Source: an uncultured Christensenellaceae bacterium
GTDB taxonomy: Bacteria; Bacillota; Clostridia; Christensenellales; CAG-314
Direction of reading: 5' to 3'
NCBI GenBank assembly: GCA_910585195.1
Contig: CAJUCX010000008.1
Coordinates: 1-64,000 of the forward strand
DNA length: 64,000 bases
Positions within the stretch are counted from its first letter, which is position 1. Each line of letters opens with the position of its first letter. The notes under the pieces are model-generated. The model worked only from the letters and a program-made list of their open reading frames with translations. It searched no databases and had not been told where the DNA came from. Made by a program: the position numbers and the translations under genes. This document shows, piece by piece, positions 41,966 through 50,138 of the stretch.

Positions 41966-43351
41966 TTATCCGTTGATTATCAGTTTCTGTGCGTACTCGA
42001 ACTGATGCGTCAGTTGCGGATTTGTAAAATAATGCGTTGCATATCTCAACGCGTCTATGCAGTCTTGTTTCTGCCCTTCGGGTATAACTCCGCTCTTTTT
42101 CTTTCTGTCGTCGTCCGTTCCCCAAGACAGCGTTTCAAGTTCGCGTATAAGCGGATTTAACCTTGACGGTTTGCCTGTCAACGGACAGCGGTAATTGAAA
42201 TCTTCCAAAATATAAAGCGTGCCGTTCTCCCACAAATCTTGCAGAGCCCACACGCTTTCTATAATTGCAGTCTTTTTGATTATCTGAGTTTTTAACCCTG
42301 TTTGGTAACTCATTTCGCGCCGTAACGGTGCACCTGCAGGGTCAAAGATTATAAAGGTCTTAGACAGGTCAAACGCCCATCTCGTTCCTTTAAGACCTTT
42401 TAGCCAGCGGTTTATCAATGATACCTGCGCAGACGGTGCAAGCGGTGAACAACCCGATGCCGTCGGGTCATAATAGAATACTTTGCCAACAACCGCGCGA
42501 CCTAGCGAAGTTATGTGCACAGGCACGCCTGCCGTTGCGTCGTTTTCCGTCGCAGGGTCGATTGCAAAGATTGTACGCAATATCCTTTCGCCTTTGTTGA
42601 GCGATTGTATGACGTGAGTCTTGCGCCTGAACATACCAAACACAAGTCCGTCGGTGCTTGTACCTTCGCCCAAATACTCGTGCTTGTACGCCGTAGGGTT
42701 TGTCCGCTTTAACTCTTCCGCCTCTTCATAAAAAGTTTTACCCAACCACTCTTTATTTTTGACCGCAAGATAGCAGGAAAAATGCTTGCGCGCGTCCGTC
42801 TTACCGTTGGCAAACTCGTATATCCAATGCTGCAACAGTCGTGGCGGATTCCAACTGTAAAAGGTCATCGTGTTTCCGTTGTAACCACGGAATACCGATT
42901 GCTTGACGTTTCTCAGTTCTGCCGCATCTCTAAACTGGTCGGCTTCTTCAAACCAAAGAAACTTCCAATATTTATTCTTAGGCGCCTTGATTGACTTTAC
43001 CTTGCCGGCTGTGTCCAAGCCTTTGAAAATTATTACTTGCCCTGTGCGCTGATTTATTGCGCGGTAAGTCGACTTAACAAAATGCCACTCGTCTTCCAAC
43101 CCGAGCACCGCAACCGCCCACTGCATTTGCTCATACACCGTAAGTTCCACCGTATTCAAAAACTTACGATAAACAACGGCGCAGGCGTTTTCGTCTCTTA
43201 TGAGCCCGAGTATTATCTCCAACGAAATAAAACTCGATTTGATTGAACCGCGTCCGCCGTACAATAAAAAATCACGGTATCGCTCTTGCTTGATATCGTG
43301 ATGAAGCAAATTGTATTGTGGGTCGAGCAAATCCGATAAACTAACTAGCAT
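41966..43351 (-). CDS. terL: Phage terminase large subunit, PBSX type
   Basis: A 461-aa packaging motor. ATPase: Walker A FLLYGGRGSIKSSFISL, Walker B FLWFEEADQ, and the coupling motif SWNPP. Nuclease: FAIDPATENDAT (first Asp), TFIIFDPAGAP and the late acidic residues near KQDCIDALRYATHYF. This is the Terminase_3/PBSX family used by headful or cos phages. Overlaps the 135-aa gene upstream by 11 bp. Confidence 0.92.
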   Translation of the reverse strand: MLVSLSDLLDPQYNLLHHDIKQERYRDFLLYGGRGSIKSSFISLEIILGLIRDENACAVVYRKFLNTVELTVYEQMQWAVAVLGLEDEWHFVKSTYRAINQRTGQVIIFKGLDTAGKVKSIKAPKNKYWKFLWFEEADQFRDAAELRNVKQSVFRGYNGNTMTFYSWNPPRLLQHWIYEFANGKTDARKHFSCYLAVKNKEWLGKTFYEEAEELKRTNPTAYKHEYLGEGTSTDGLVFGMFRRKTHVIQSLNKGERILRTIFAIDPATENDATAGVPVHITSLGRAVVGKVFYYDPTASGCSPLAPSAQVSLINRWLKGLKGTRWAFDLSKTFIIFDPAGAPLRREMSYQTGLKTQIIKKTAIIESVWALQDLWENGTLYILEDFNYRCPLTGKPSRLNPLIRELETLSWGTDDDRKKKSGVIPEGQKQDCIDALRYATHYFTNPQLTHQFEYAQKLIING

Positions 43352-43748
43352 TGCATTCCGCCAGACATTCGTTTGCCGTCTGCATAAGCGTGTCTTCCGA
43401 CATTACTTTGCCGAAACCGTTTTGCTTGCTGTACTCCGCAATAACCGCCTTAATTTTCTTGTTGCCCTCTTCTTCGCTGTTTGCGCCGATAATCGCTATG
43501 TACTCCAACTTGTCTGTGGAAAACGGCACTAGTTCCCGTCCGTCCTTTTCTAGCATTATACGGCAAAAGCGCATTGTATAATCATACTGCTCGGCTGTGT
43601 CAATCGCTACAGGCACAAGCCTTATCTCCGCGCCGTTTCTATCTTCCGTCTCATCTTTGCCAACAACGGTTTTTATTGCCACGCAATACTGCGCGTTTAT
43701 TTTTTTTAGATACTTAATTCTGTTCAATATCTGCGTCTTGTTTAACAT
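43341..43748 (-). CDS. Phage hypothetical protein between terminase subunits
   Basis: A 135-aa alpha/beta protein (AIIGANSEEEGNKKIKAVIA). Unrecognised. ATG 43748 is chosen for AGGTGAGG upstream; it overlaps terS and terL. Confidence 0.6.
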   Translation of the reverse strand: MLNKTQILNRIKYLKKINAQYCVAIKTVVGKDETEDRNGAEIRLVPVAIDTAEQYDYTMRFCRIMLEKDGRELVPFSTDKLEYIAIIGANSEEEGNKKIKAVIAEYSKQNGFGKVMSEDTLMQTANECLAECNAS

Positions 43749-44118
43749 ATTCCTCACCTTCCTCCTCAATATTATCTACGATTATTACTTTTGAATTTAT
43801 ATTCTCTTCAACGTTTGGCTCAACCTTATCTCGCCACTTATTTGGTCTGCGGTTTTTAAGCCAAAAAATTTGCGCCGTAATATTTCCCCCTAGCGCATTT
43901 TTTAACAAGGCATTTTCAACTTGCCCGTCAACATATTCCTTTGTCTTTTTTAGGACTTCCGAAAACTCCGAAAACTCTTTTTTATATTCCGAAAAAGATG
44001 ACATTGCAATGCCGAGTCTTTCCGCCACTTCTTTATCAGTTGCACCGTTTCTGCACCAATCTTCTATTTCGTCAAATCTAGGCAGAACGTGCGTTTCATA
44101 TTTACTTGGTCTGCCCAA
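43714..44118 (-). CDS. terS: Phage terminase small subunit
   Basis: A 134-aa DNA-recognition subunit: an N-terminal HTH (GRPSKYETHVLPRFDEIEDW, TDKEVAERLGIAMSSFSEY) and the C-terminal ALGGNITAQIFWLKNRRPNK typical of small terminases. The TTG at 44118 is preferred because AGGAGG is eight bases upstream; GTG 44127 lies inside that site. Confidence 0.85.
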   Translation of the reverse strand: MGRPSKYETHVLPRFDEIEDWCRNGATDKEVAERLGIAMSSFSEYKKEFSEFSEVLKKTKEYVDGQVENALLKNALGGNITAQIFWLKNRRPNKWRDKVEPNVEENINSKVIIVDNIEEEGEEYVKQDADIEQN

Positions 44119-44138
44119 ACTTAACACCTCCTAAATTT

Positions 44139-44552
44139 TTAACAGACTTTCAACAACCCTTCCTGTAAAGCAACCATCGCCGCATAAGTCAAGATTTCGT
44201 CAGCCCATCGAAATATTGCGCGACGCTCGACAAAAAACTTTTCGCACAGTTGATATTCGCTATTTTTCAAAAAGTACTTTGCCTTGATAAAATCATCTTT
44301 GCCGCTGCCGTCATAATGCTCCAATGTTTTATCTACGACACCAAGCCATTTTTGCGTTTCCTCACTGGCGGCAAGCGCTTTTATGATGGCGTTTTCATAC
44401 CCGTTCTGTTTAGGCTCCTGAACCGAGATTTTGCCGTAATGTGCTGTTACTCTTTTTTCGGCAACATCTTCTGCTTTTTCGTCTGCAAGTTTTTTTAACG
44501 TTTTATAATTATAGAAAAAGTATTCCACTTCTTTTTTCATTGCGCGTTCCAT
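44139..44552 (-). CDS. Phage hypothetical protein upstream of terminase
   Basis: A 137-aa helical protein (FFYNYKTLKKLADEKAEDVA, YQLCEKFFVERRAIFRWADE). Its place just before terS is that of late transcription regulators (ArpU/RinA-like), but no HTH is clear. AGGTGG start. Confidence 0.6.
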   Translation of the reverse strand: MERAMKKEVEYFFYNYKTLKKLADEKAEDVAEKRVTAHYGKISVQEPKQNGYENAIIKALAASEETQKWLGVVDKTLEHYDGSGKDDFIKAKYFLKNSEYQLCEKFFVERRAIFRWADEILTYAAMVALQEGLLKVC

Positions 44553-44631
44553 AATAATTCCACCTTCGTATTTATATAAATTTTTTTGTATAAAAAAAGA
44601 CAGTCAACTGACTGCCTAAATGCTCTTTAAG

Positions 44632-44895
44632 TTATTGTAAATATTCTTTATCAATATCAAAATCAAGTCCGTATTGCTTGAATAATTCTTGATATTCTTC
44701 ATCTGTGTCAAGCGGATGCCATGACATAATCGTTCTTTTTATTGATGATAGCGCTTGAGCAAGACCTAATAACCAATAATAATCAAGTGTTTTTTGCTTT
44801 TCATTCTTTTCTTGTGATAATGTCTGCTTATGTTCTAATATTTCAATTTTTAATTGTTTTATAATATCTAACAACATTTCATTTATTTGGCTCAT
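44632..44895 (-). CDS. Small phage protein, 87 aa
   Basis: Unrecognised helical protein (LLDIIKQLKIEILEHKQTLS). AAGGAG start; overlaps the 160-aa gene by 17 bp, suggesting coupled translation. Confidence 0.6.
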   Translation of the reverse strand: MSQINEMLLDIIKQLKIEILEHKQTLSQEKNEKQKTLDYYWLLGLAQALSSIKRTIMSWHPLDTDEEYQELFKQYGLDFDIDKEYLQ

Positions 44896-45361
44896 GTAAT
44901 ATCTCCTTAATTTCTTTTAGTCGCCGCTCTGCTTCAATAATCTCTTTTTTCCAATAATTGATTAGTCCATTCTGTTCTTGTTGGGTTTTTTGTTCCCAAT
45001 TTTCTATGTATTTCTTTGGATTGGAAATTTTTTCTTTATGTATATCAATTACTTTTTTATATGAGCGCCTACTTTTACATAACTCTTTTTCACTCTGCTC
45101 TGAAAGTTTTGCTGCAAATAATTGAATATGCATTTTTGTCATATGAACTTTTTTTCCACTTTGTATATCATATCTTCCTGTCTTACAAATAAGTTCATTA
45201 TATCTTTCTATCATTTGATTGCCTTGCATGTGGTCTGAACTAATGCCTTTGTCTTTTAATATTGCTTTTGCAACTTCTTCTTGATATGCTTTTTGACTAT
45301 TTTGTTCGGTGAACTTTCCGTCATCATCGCGTTTGTGTTTACTCTCGTCCCACTGCGCCAT
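44879..45361 (-). CDS. Phage protein with DESKHxRDDDGKFT linker module
   Basis: A 160-aa protein starting MAQWDESKHKRDDDGKFTEQ, a motif common in phage head-associated and secreted polyvalent proteins. It shares LKDKGI...YNELICKTGRYDIQSGKK with the protein at 31081-31704. The C-terminal ~80 residues are a charged helix (QEQNGLINYWKKEIIEAERR). Start at 45361 follows GAGGTGG. Function unknown. Confidence 0.62.
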   Translation of the reverse strand: MAQWDESKHKRDDDGKFTEQNSQKAYQEEVAKAILKDKGISSDHMQGNQMIERYNELICKTGRYDIQSGKKVHMTKMHIQLFAAKLSEQSEKELCKSRRSYKKVIDIHKEKISNPKKYIENWEQKTQQEQNGLINYWKKEIIEAERRLKEIKEILHEPNK

Positions 45362-45456
45362 TATTTTACCACCTCTTTCATAAACTTTCAATAGCAAATA
45401 AAAAACGGCAGCTGTTTGCTACCGTCTTTTTTCAACAATAGCATTATAACACACTC

Positions 45457-45900
45457 TTAGGGGACATTTGGGGACATCTTTTCACAATATGCAAATAATG
45501 CCCTATGGTGCAACCGCTTAACTTGCCTATAAGAGTAATTACATTCAACCGCAATCTTCTCAAAACTCTTCCGCTCAATATACCGTTTATGCAATATATC
45601 CGCAAACATACCCGACAGCCTGTTTATCTTCTGCTCAATCTCGTTTTGCCGCTCTGACATCTCCCAAATTGTAGCCGCTATTTCGTGCTCTAACGCCGCG
45701 CATTTGTCTATGTAGATTTCTAATCTGTCCGTTTGTTTCTGTCCGCCGCTGACCCGCTCACCGCCTGCAAAGACTTTTATTGCCTGCATCCGCGTGCGCA
45801 GTTCTTCCAAGTTGCTTTTTAGGTTCTGACCTTTGCGCAATAAATCGTAATACTGATTAAGTTCTTGCTTTGCGCTTTGTATTTTTTCTTGCTCTGTCAT
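45457..45900 (-). CDS. Phage sigma-4/ArpU-like regulator (DUF1492-type)
   Basis: A 147-aa protein: a coiled N-terminal half and a C-terminal sigma region 4-like HTH (LHKRYIERKSFEKIAVECNY then SYRQVKRLHHRALF). Such proteins often activate late genes in Firmicute phages; it lies just before the late region. ATG 45900 chosen for GGAGTG upstream. Confidence 0.75.
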   Translation of the reverse strand: MTEQEKIQSAKQELNQYYDLLRKGQNLKSNLEELRTRMQAIKVFAGGERVSGGQKQTDRLEIYIDKCAALEHEIAATIWEMSERQNEIEQKINRLSGMFADILHKRYIERKSFEKIAVECNYSYRQVKRLHHRALFAYCEKMSPNVP

Positions 45901-45901
45901 A

Positions 45902-46258
45902 TTATGCACTCCTTTCAATTTTTTCTTCTACAAACTCCGCAACCAAACAAATAAACATATACACCCTTATTGCATCATGACTTGTAAAACATTCAACGTT
46001 AAACTTTTTGTTTAACACTGCGAGACCGTTATTGTTGATTATTATCCGTAGCGCATGCCGCATTAAAGAATTAACGTTCTTTGCATTTGTGCCATGTTCA
46101 TCCGCCACCATTCTCAAACAGCCTGTACAGTTAAGGGTAGGATTTAATAATTTCGCATATATTGCATCTCTCAAAAAAACATACCCGCGCACATTTGGAT
46201 ACAAATGCGCTTCTTTTAACAACTGTCCAATTTCCACTTTTAGGTTTTTCTCACTCAT
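45902..46258 (-). CDS. Spo0A C-terminal-domain-like DNA-binding protein
   Basis: A 118-aa protein resembling only the effector domain of Spo0A: GQLLKEAHLYPNVRGYVFLR DAI aligns with the HEIGVPAHIKGYLYLREAI region, and GTNAKNVNSLMRHALRI with the TTASRVERAIRHAIEV recognition helix. No receiver domain. It could read or block 0A-box promoters, or control phage genes. AAGGAG start, next to the sigma-4-like gene. Confidence 0.72.
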   Translation of the reverse strand: MSEKNLKVEIGQLLKEAHLYPNVRGYVFLRDAIYAKLLNPTLNCTGCLRMVADEHGTNAKNVNSLMRHALRIIINNNGLAVLNKKFNVECFTSHDAIRVYMFICLVAEFVEEKIERSA

Positions 46259-46270
46259 ATCTTTTTCTCC

Positions 46271-46432
46271 TTACAAAATTATTGATAACGTATATCCAAC
46301 CATTACAATTTCACATATACAAATTGCAATGATTGCCGCAAACCCAACCGTGCCGGTCTGCCATTCCAAAACGTCTATCACCAACAGCCCTGCGCAAAGT
46401 GCGATTATCGTCGCTAAAATTATGTAAATCAT
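46271..46432 (-). CDS. Small phage membrane protein, 53 aa
   Basis: Two hydrophobic helices (MIYIILATIIALCAGLLVID, GFAAIIAICICEIVMVGYTL). ATG 46432 overlaps the previous stop (ATGA), so the longer frame is rejected. Function unknown. Confidence 0.6.
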   Translation of the reverse strand: MIYIILATIIALCAGLLVIDVLEWQTGTVGFAAIIAICICEIVMVGYTLSIIL

Positions 46433-46722
46433 TCGCCGCAGGTCTCCTTGACAAGTTGGTCTATATCTTCGCACAACAAGGTTGCTGTATAACTGCTTAT
46501 TTCCTCATACATACGAATTTGTACTTTAACTTTCTCCGCGAACTCTCTCACTGCTTGCTTTGTGTCGCCGTAGCCTGCGTTGACAAGTGTTTGTGCGATT
46601 TCTTCAATAGAAAGATACGCCACCTGTGAATAGATAACATCATCTTGCTTCTCTGTTCCATCATACTTCCCGATTATATTTGTTATTTCTTCAATCTGCT
46701 TTTGTTTTTCTTGTTCTGTCAT
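46429..46722 (-). CDS. Phage hypothetical protein, 97 aa
   Basis: An acidic helical protein (LSIEEIAQTLVNAGYGDTKQ, EFAEKVKVQIRMYEEISSYT). Unrecognised. Coupled by four-base overlaps to genes on both sides. Confidence 0.6.
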   Translation of the reverse strand: MTEQEKQKQIEEITNIIGKYDGTEKQDDVIYSQVAYLSIEEIAQTLVNAGYGDTKQAVREFAEKVKVQIRMYEEISSYTATLLCEDIDQLVKETCGE

Positions 46723-46844
46723 TCGTCCACCTCTACGTCGTATTTTTTAGCAATATCTTTCAAGTCTTCATAAAGACAAGCAGTATCTATGCATTCGTCT
46801 TGGTAACCAATTTCTTCGTCCACATAAACTGTTTCATTTCTCAC
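46719..46844 (-). CDS. Very small acidic phage protein, 41 aa
   Basis: A GTG-started frame (RNETVYVDEEIGYQDECIDT, ending KKYDVEVDE) that overlaps the stop of the Cys-rich gene upstream and the ATG of the 97-aa gene downstream (ATGA). The tight fit in the operon supports it; it has no ribosome site of its own, so it depends on coupling. Confidence 0.5.
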   Translation of the reverse strand: MRNETVYVDEEIGYQDECIDTACLYEDLKDIAKKYDVEVDE

Positions 46845-47148
46845 CCCTACTTCTTAACGGACATATTTTTTCAATATTATTGCAACTTGTCCATTTCGGT
46901 TTTGGAAAACTTATATTCATTGCAAGGCAAAAATCATTAAAACCGCCTGTTCCACTATCAAGATATTTACACTCGCCACAATCTTTCGGCGCATAGTTTA
47001 TAATGTCATATTCAAATTGTCTTTTTGCTTTTTCTTGCAATTCTTTTAACCGTTCTTTTCTGTTTCTAGTGTCGTAATGTTCGCAATCTTTACAATTCTT
47101 TCCACATATTTTTGTTTCAAATGTGAAACCTTTATTACACTGTGCCAT
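46834..47148 (-). CDS. Cys-rich phage protein, 104 aa
   Basis: About nine Cys in pairs (CGKNCKDCEHY, CGECKYLDSGTGGFNDFC, SCNNIEKICPL), suggesting zinc binding. Unrecognised family. ATG 47148 with GAGGTGAG upstream. Confidence 0.65.
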   Translation of the reverse strand: MAQCNKGFTFETKICGKNCKDCEHYDTRNRKERLKELQEKAKRQFEYDIINYAPKDCGECKYLDSGTGGFNDFCLAMNISFPKPKWTSCNNIEKICPLRSRGEK

Positions 47149-47169
47149 TTTTCTCACCTCTCCACTCCG

Positions 47170-47271
47170 CTAGTTTTGCTTCGGCGGTCTTATTCGTAAT
47201 TCACTTGTCTTTGCACCGCTCTCAATGTTTCTGTTATGTTCAGCTTTTATGCTCATTAAAATTGCTTTCAT
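47170..47271 (-). pseudogene. Truncated ASCH-type phage protein fragment
   Basis: A 33-aa frame with a good ribosome site (GGGAGAGAG): MKAILMSIKAEHNRNIESGA then KTSELRIRPPK. This matches the N-terminus of ASCH-fold proteins (MKxLLSIKPE...I..G.KT.E.R...PK), but it stops before the rest of the domain. Probably a gene cut short by deletion. Confidence 0.55.
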
Positions 47272-47345
47272 TTATCTCTCTCCCAATCACAAGCACGGGC
47301 GGTTGCTTGCTTGAATTGTTTTTGTCAAAATGTATTTTTAGGAGA

Positions 47346-48224
47346 TTATTCATTCGCCGCCGCCCCGACGAGTGATTGCTCGATTTCTGCAATAGCTTTT
47401 GCTATTGGATAAACCTGCTGCGGCACTACCGCGTTGCCTAAGCATCTAAGTCTGTCCATCCGAGCGGAAACCCCATTAGCCACTCGACCCACGTCGGGTT
47501 CAACTTGCCACCAACAATATCGCTCAAACTCGTTTGGTTTTTTCCGCCCTTTTTCTTTTCCGATGCCAACGGTGTCGGAAATACCGCAACATATTCGCTC
47601 AGGTTGCACCCTGCAAGTTTGTATTCTCCTTTCGTTCGGCGCTCTCCGACTTTGCGTAAACTTTCTTCGCTGTATCGCATCCGTATTGCATCGCTTGCTA
47701 GCGGTGTCGGGAATTTTTCTTGCAATGATAAACACTCTCTCTCGTTTGTGCGGTGCTCCAACATTGCAAGCACCCCATATTCCCCAACTCGTCGTATACC
47801 CCATTTCGGCAAAGCCGTCGAGTATTCTTCGGAAATACCGCTGATTGACCCTTGAATATAGTCCGTAAGTATTTTCGACGATACACCATTTAGGCTTAAT
47901 GAGTTTTGATACTCGCATATACTCTTCCCACAAGTCACGGCTGTCAGCATCGCCTTTACCCTTTCCTGCAAGGCTATATGGTTGGCACGGTATTCCGCCC
48001 GACAAAACTGTGACTGTTCCCGGTTTAATTCCGCTGTCTTGCAAACTTTCAACTGTAATTGCTCGTATGTCGCCAAAGTTCTTTACTCCTTTAAAATTTT
48101 TCGCAAGCACTTTGCTTGCGTATTCGTCCATTTCGCACTGCGCAACCGTTTCAAAACCTGCCCACTCAAACGCCAGGTCTATCCCTCCGATTCCACTACA
48201 TAGACTGAAATGAGTCAAATTCAT
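47346..48224 (-). CDS. Phage DNA (cytosine-5) methyltransferase
   Basis: A 292-aa C5 methyltransferase. Motif I FSLCSGIGGIDLAFEWAGF, catalytic motif IV GGIPCQPYS, motif VI IVENT (usually ENV), motif VIII-like region GAPHKRERVFIIA, a short target-recognition region and motif X RLRCLGNAVVPQQVYPIA. ATG 48224 chosen for AGGCAAAAT. No restriction enzyme is adjacent, so it is likely an orphan that protects phage DNA. Its 3' third is also protein-like in another frame (47438-47713). Confidence 0.9.
   Translation of the reverse strand: MNLTHFSLCSGIGGIDLAFEWAGFETVAQCEMDEYASKVLAKNFKGVKNFGDIRAITVESLQDSGIKPGTVTVLSGGIPCQPYSLAGKGKGDADSRDLWEEYMRVSKLIKPKWCIVENTYGLYSRVNQRYFRRILDGFAEMGYTTSWGIWGACNVGAPHKRERVFIIARKIPDTASKRCNTDAIQRRKFTQSRRAPNERRIQTCRVQPERICCGISDTVGIGKEKGRKKPNEFERYCWWQVEPDVGRVANGVSARMDRLRCLGNAVVPQQVYPIAKAIAEIEQSLVGAAANE
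47438..47713 (-). other. Second protein-like reading frame inside the methyltransferase gene
   Basis: In the -1-shifted frame this stretch reads KFPTPLASDAIRMRY, FPTPLASEKKKGGKNQ and GGKLNPTWVEWLMGFPLGWT, then stops. That is the PTPxASD...KLNPTWVEWLMGFP tail known from other phage cytosine methyltransferases, while the main frame over the same bases encodes the equally canonical WWQVEPDVGRVANG...CLGNAVVP tail. No ribosome site was seen for independent translation. Confidence 0.6.
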
Positions 48225-48232
48225 ATTTTGCC

Positions 48233-48922
48233 TCATATCTCTACCTCGTCTAAGTTATCGAATAACTGGTCAAGTTCTTCCCTTGTGTATTTGCGCTCCG
48301 GATAATCACTTTTGCGCTTTTCCTTTTCCGCGCTTTCTTTCGGCTTTGCAAACTCATGTTCTCTCGACGCCCAAACGTTCAACTGCGCCACCCAGTTTAG
48401 TATCGGCTTGTCCCTGCCCTGCATCCATCCGTTCGCCTCGTAATAGTTGTAAAAACCTGTTGCGATTGAATCTTCAAAACCGAGTTCCTCACAAACCTTT
48501 TTTACCTGAGAGAGCGAGGGCGTTTCAAATTGACTTTTTCTCTCTATACTCTCTCTTTTTTTATCATTTTCATTTACATTTACATTTTCATTAGGTTCCG
48601 TGTCGCTTTGAGTTTGGTTATTATTTGGTTTTGTTTTGGTTTTTGTTTGGTTATTTTTAGTTGATTTTTTATTGCTTTTCGGTTTGGTTTCGGTTGCAGG
48701 TCTACCGCCTTTTTTACCGTTTTCATAGCGTCTGTTATTTGCTTCAATTTGCGGCTTTATTAGCACAAAAGCAGCCTTTTCCGCACCCGTTAAATCCGGC
48801 TCTTCACCATTTAACGCATATCCAAAAAGCGCATTATATACTCTTCCTTGCTGCTCAAAATCCAACTCTTTTATGCCCTCGTAGAAACTGCGATAAAATA
48901 TAAAACTATCTCTTTCAATCAT
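48233..48922 (-). CDS. Phage replication-organizer-like protein (DUF6291-type)
   Basis: A 229-aa protein: N-terminal DUF6291-like domain (FIFYRSFYEGIKELDFEQQG, GEEPDLTGAEKAAFVLIKPQ, NGKKGGRPA), a low-complexity Lys/Asn/Thr linker, and a C-terminal DnaD-like part (CEELGFEDSIATGFYNYYEA then NGWMQGRDKPILNWVAQL). Such proteins load replication factors at the phage origin. ATG 48922 chosen for GGCAGGACG. Confidence 0.78.
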   Translation of the reverse strand: MIERDSFIFYRSFYEGIKELDFEQQGRVYNALFGYALNGEEPDLTGAEKAAFVLIKPQIEANNRRYENGKKGGRPATETKPKSNKKSTKNNQTKTKTKPNNNQTQSDTEPNENVNVNENDKKRESIERKSQFETPSLSQVKKVCEELGFEDSIATGFYNYYEANGWMQGRDKPILNWVAQLNVWASREHEFAKPKESAEKEKRKSDYPERKYTREELDQLFDNLDEVEI

Positions 48923-49511
48923 CGTCCTGCCCCTTGCAAATATCGTCATCCATCACCAACAGCCGAACAAACTTTGTCATCATCCGTTCCGCCAATTTAC
49001 CTTTGTCTTTTGGCGTTATGTTTAAGTATTTAATGACCGTTTTAAGTTCGTCAGCCAAATCCTTGCGCCCCTGCTTTTTGCCGTCATAATAGCCTTTTGA
49101 CGGCTTGTTTTCCGCAATTCCGAACTTGCCTTTGCCTTGTGAACCTAAATTCTTATTGCGAAGTTGAAAACCAAAATCCGCATACTTTTTTATGTATTTT
49201 TGCTCTTGCTCGTCAAGTTCGCTTTTGGCAAAACACTGCGCTGTTGCAAACCAACCGAACTGGTTTTTATCGTCTGCCAAGCCGTGTTTTTTCAGCGACA
49301 AATCTATGTGCTGATATCCCACCAAATGCTGCGCAAGCCGTGTCAAAACGTGCTTTGCTTGCCCAATGTAGGCATATTTGATTCCGTTCTCGTCAGTGCG
49401 CGTTAATATGTAGATTCCGCTTTTATCCGTCAAAAGCGGATTTACTGCAAGCCATCTGTTTTTGTTGCGCTGTTCGACGGCTTTGAGTTTCTTGTAATCT
49501 GCTTGTGTCAT
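48915..49511 (-). CDS. GIY-YIG nuclease-domain phage protein
   Basis: A 198-aa protein with GIYILTR...YAYIGQAKHVLTRLAQHL, the GIY-YIG core, and a following ELDEQEQKYIKKY helix with the catalytic Glu. A basic C-terminal extension (GYYDGKKQGRKDLADELKTV) may bind DNA. May act in phage recombination or as a homing-like enzyme. ATG 49511 has GAGGTG. Confidence 0.78.
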   Translation of the reverse strand: MTQADYKKLKAVEQRNKNRWLAVNPLLTDKSGIYILTRTDENGIKYAYIGQAKHVLTRLAQHLVGYQHIDLSLKKHGLADDKNQFGWFATAQCFAKSELDEQEQKYIKKYADFGFQLRNKNLGSQGKGKFGIAENKPSKGYYDGKKQGRKDLADELKTVIKYLNITPKDKGKLAERMMTKFVRLLVMDDDICKGQDDD

Positions 49512-49524
49512 TTTGCACCTCAAA

Positions 49525-49947
49525 CTAGAATGGCAAGTCATCTTCTTCGATTGGCTCTAACTGGTCAATCGCAGGACTGCGTTTCTTTGGCGCAGGCGGC
49601 GGTGTTCCGTAATCGTCATTTGCGCTGTTATCTTTTGAGCCCAAAAATTCGACGTGTTCAGCAATAATCTCAGTTACGTATTTTTTTTGACCGTCCCTAT
49701 CTTCATACCGTCTTGTTTGTATACTGCCAGTAACAGCGCATTGTCTGCCCTTTTTCAAATACCTTGCACAGCTCTCTCCCATTTCACGCCATACAACAAT
49801 GTTCAAGTAGTCTGTAATTCTCTCGCCGCGTTGGTCTACATATGGTCTGCTAATTGCAAGCGAAAATCTGCACACACTTACGCCGCTCAGCGTTTCTGTC
49901 AATTCAGGGTCGGCTGTAAGTCTGCCTATTAAAATCGCTTTGTTCAT
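49525..49947 (-). CDS. ssb: Single-stranded DNA-binding protein
   Basis: A 140-aa OB-fold SSB: MNKAILIGRLTADPELTETL, FSLAISRPY, DYLNIVVWREMGESCARYLK, and the acidic tail ending LEPIEEDDLPF used to recruit partners. Clustered with recombination genes. Confidence 0.95.
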   Translation of the reverse strand: MNKAILIGRLTADPELTETLSGVSVCRFSLAISRPYVDQRGERITDYLNIVVWREMGESCARYLKKGRQCAVTGSIQTRRYEDRDGQKKYVTEIIAEHVEFLGSKDNSANDDYGTPPPAPKKRSPAIDQLEPIEEDDLPF

Positions 49948-50138
49948 CGTCTCCTTTTACTCCTTAAAGTGCACTGCCTGCTTAATTGCATCCTCATTTG
50001 AAGATTATCTAATCTTTCAATATTTTTCTTTATCTGGTCTAGTATAAATTCCGTTTCTCGTCCGCCGTTTTTATAGTTAATCAATAACCTGTTCAAACGT
50101 ACTATTTCGTCGTATATGTCTCTTTCATTCAGTGTCAT
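49944..50138 (-). CDS. Small phage protein, 64 aa
   Basis: Helical, unrecognised (IYDEIVRLNRLLINYKNGGR). GGAGAG start; four-base overlaps on both sides. Confidence 0.6.
   Translation of the reverse strand: MTLNERDIYDEIVRLNRLLINYKNGGRETEFILDQIKKNIERLDNLQMRMQLSRQCTLRSKRRR

Noticed and set aside
47346..48224. Complete restriction-modification system
   Set aside because: No restriction endonuclease adjoins the methyltransferase; the GIY-YIG protein is separated and coupled to replication genes.
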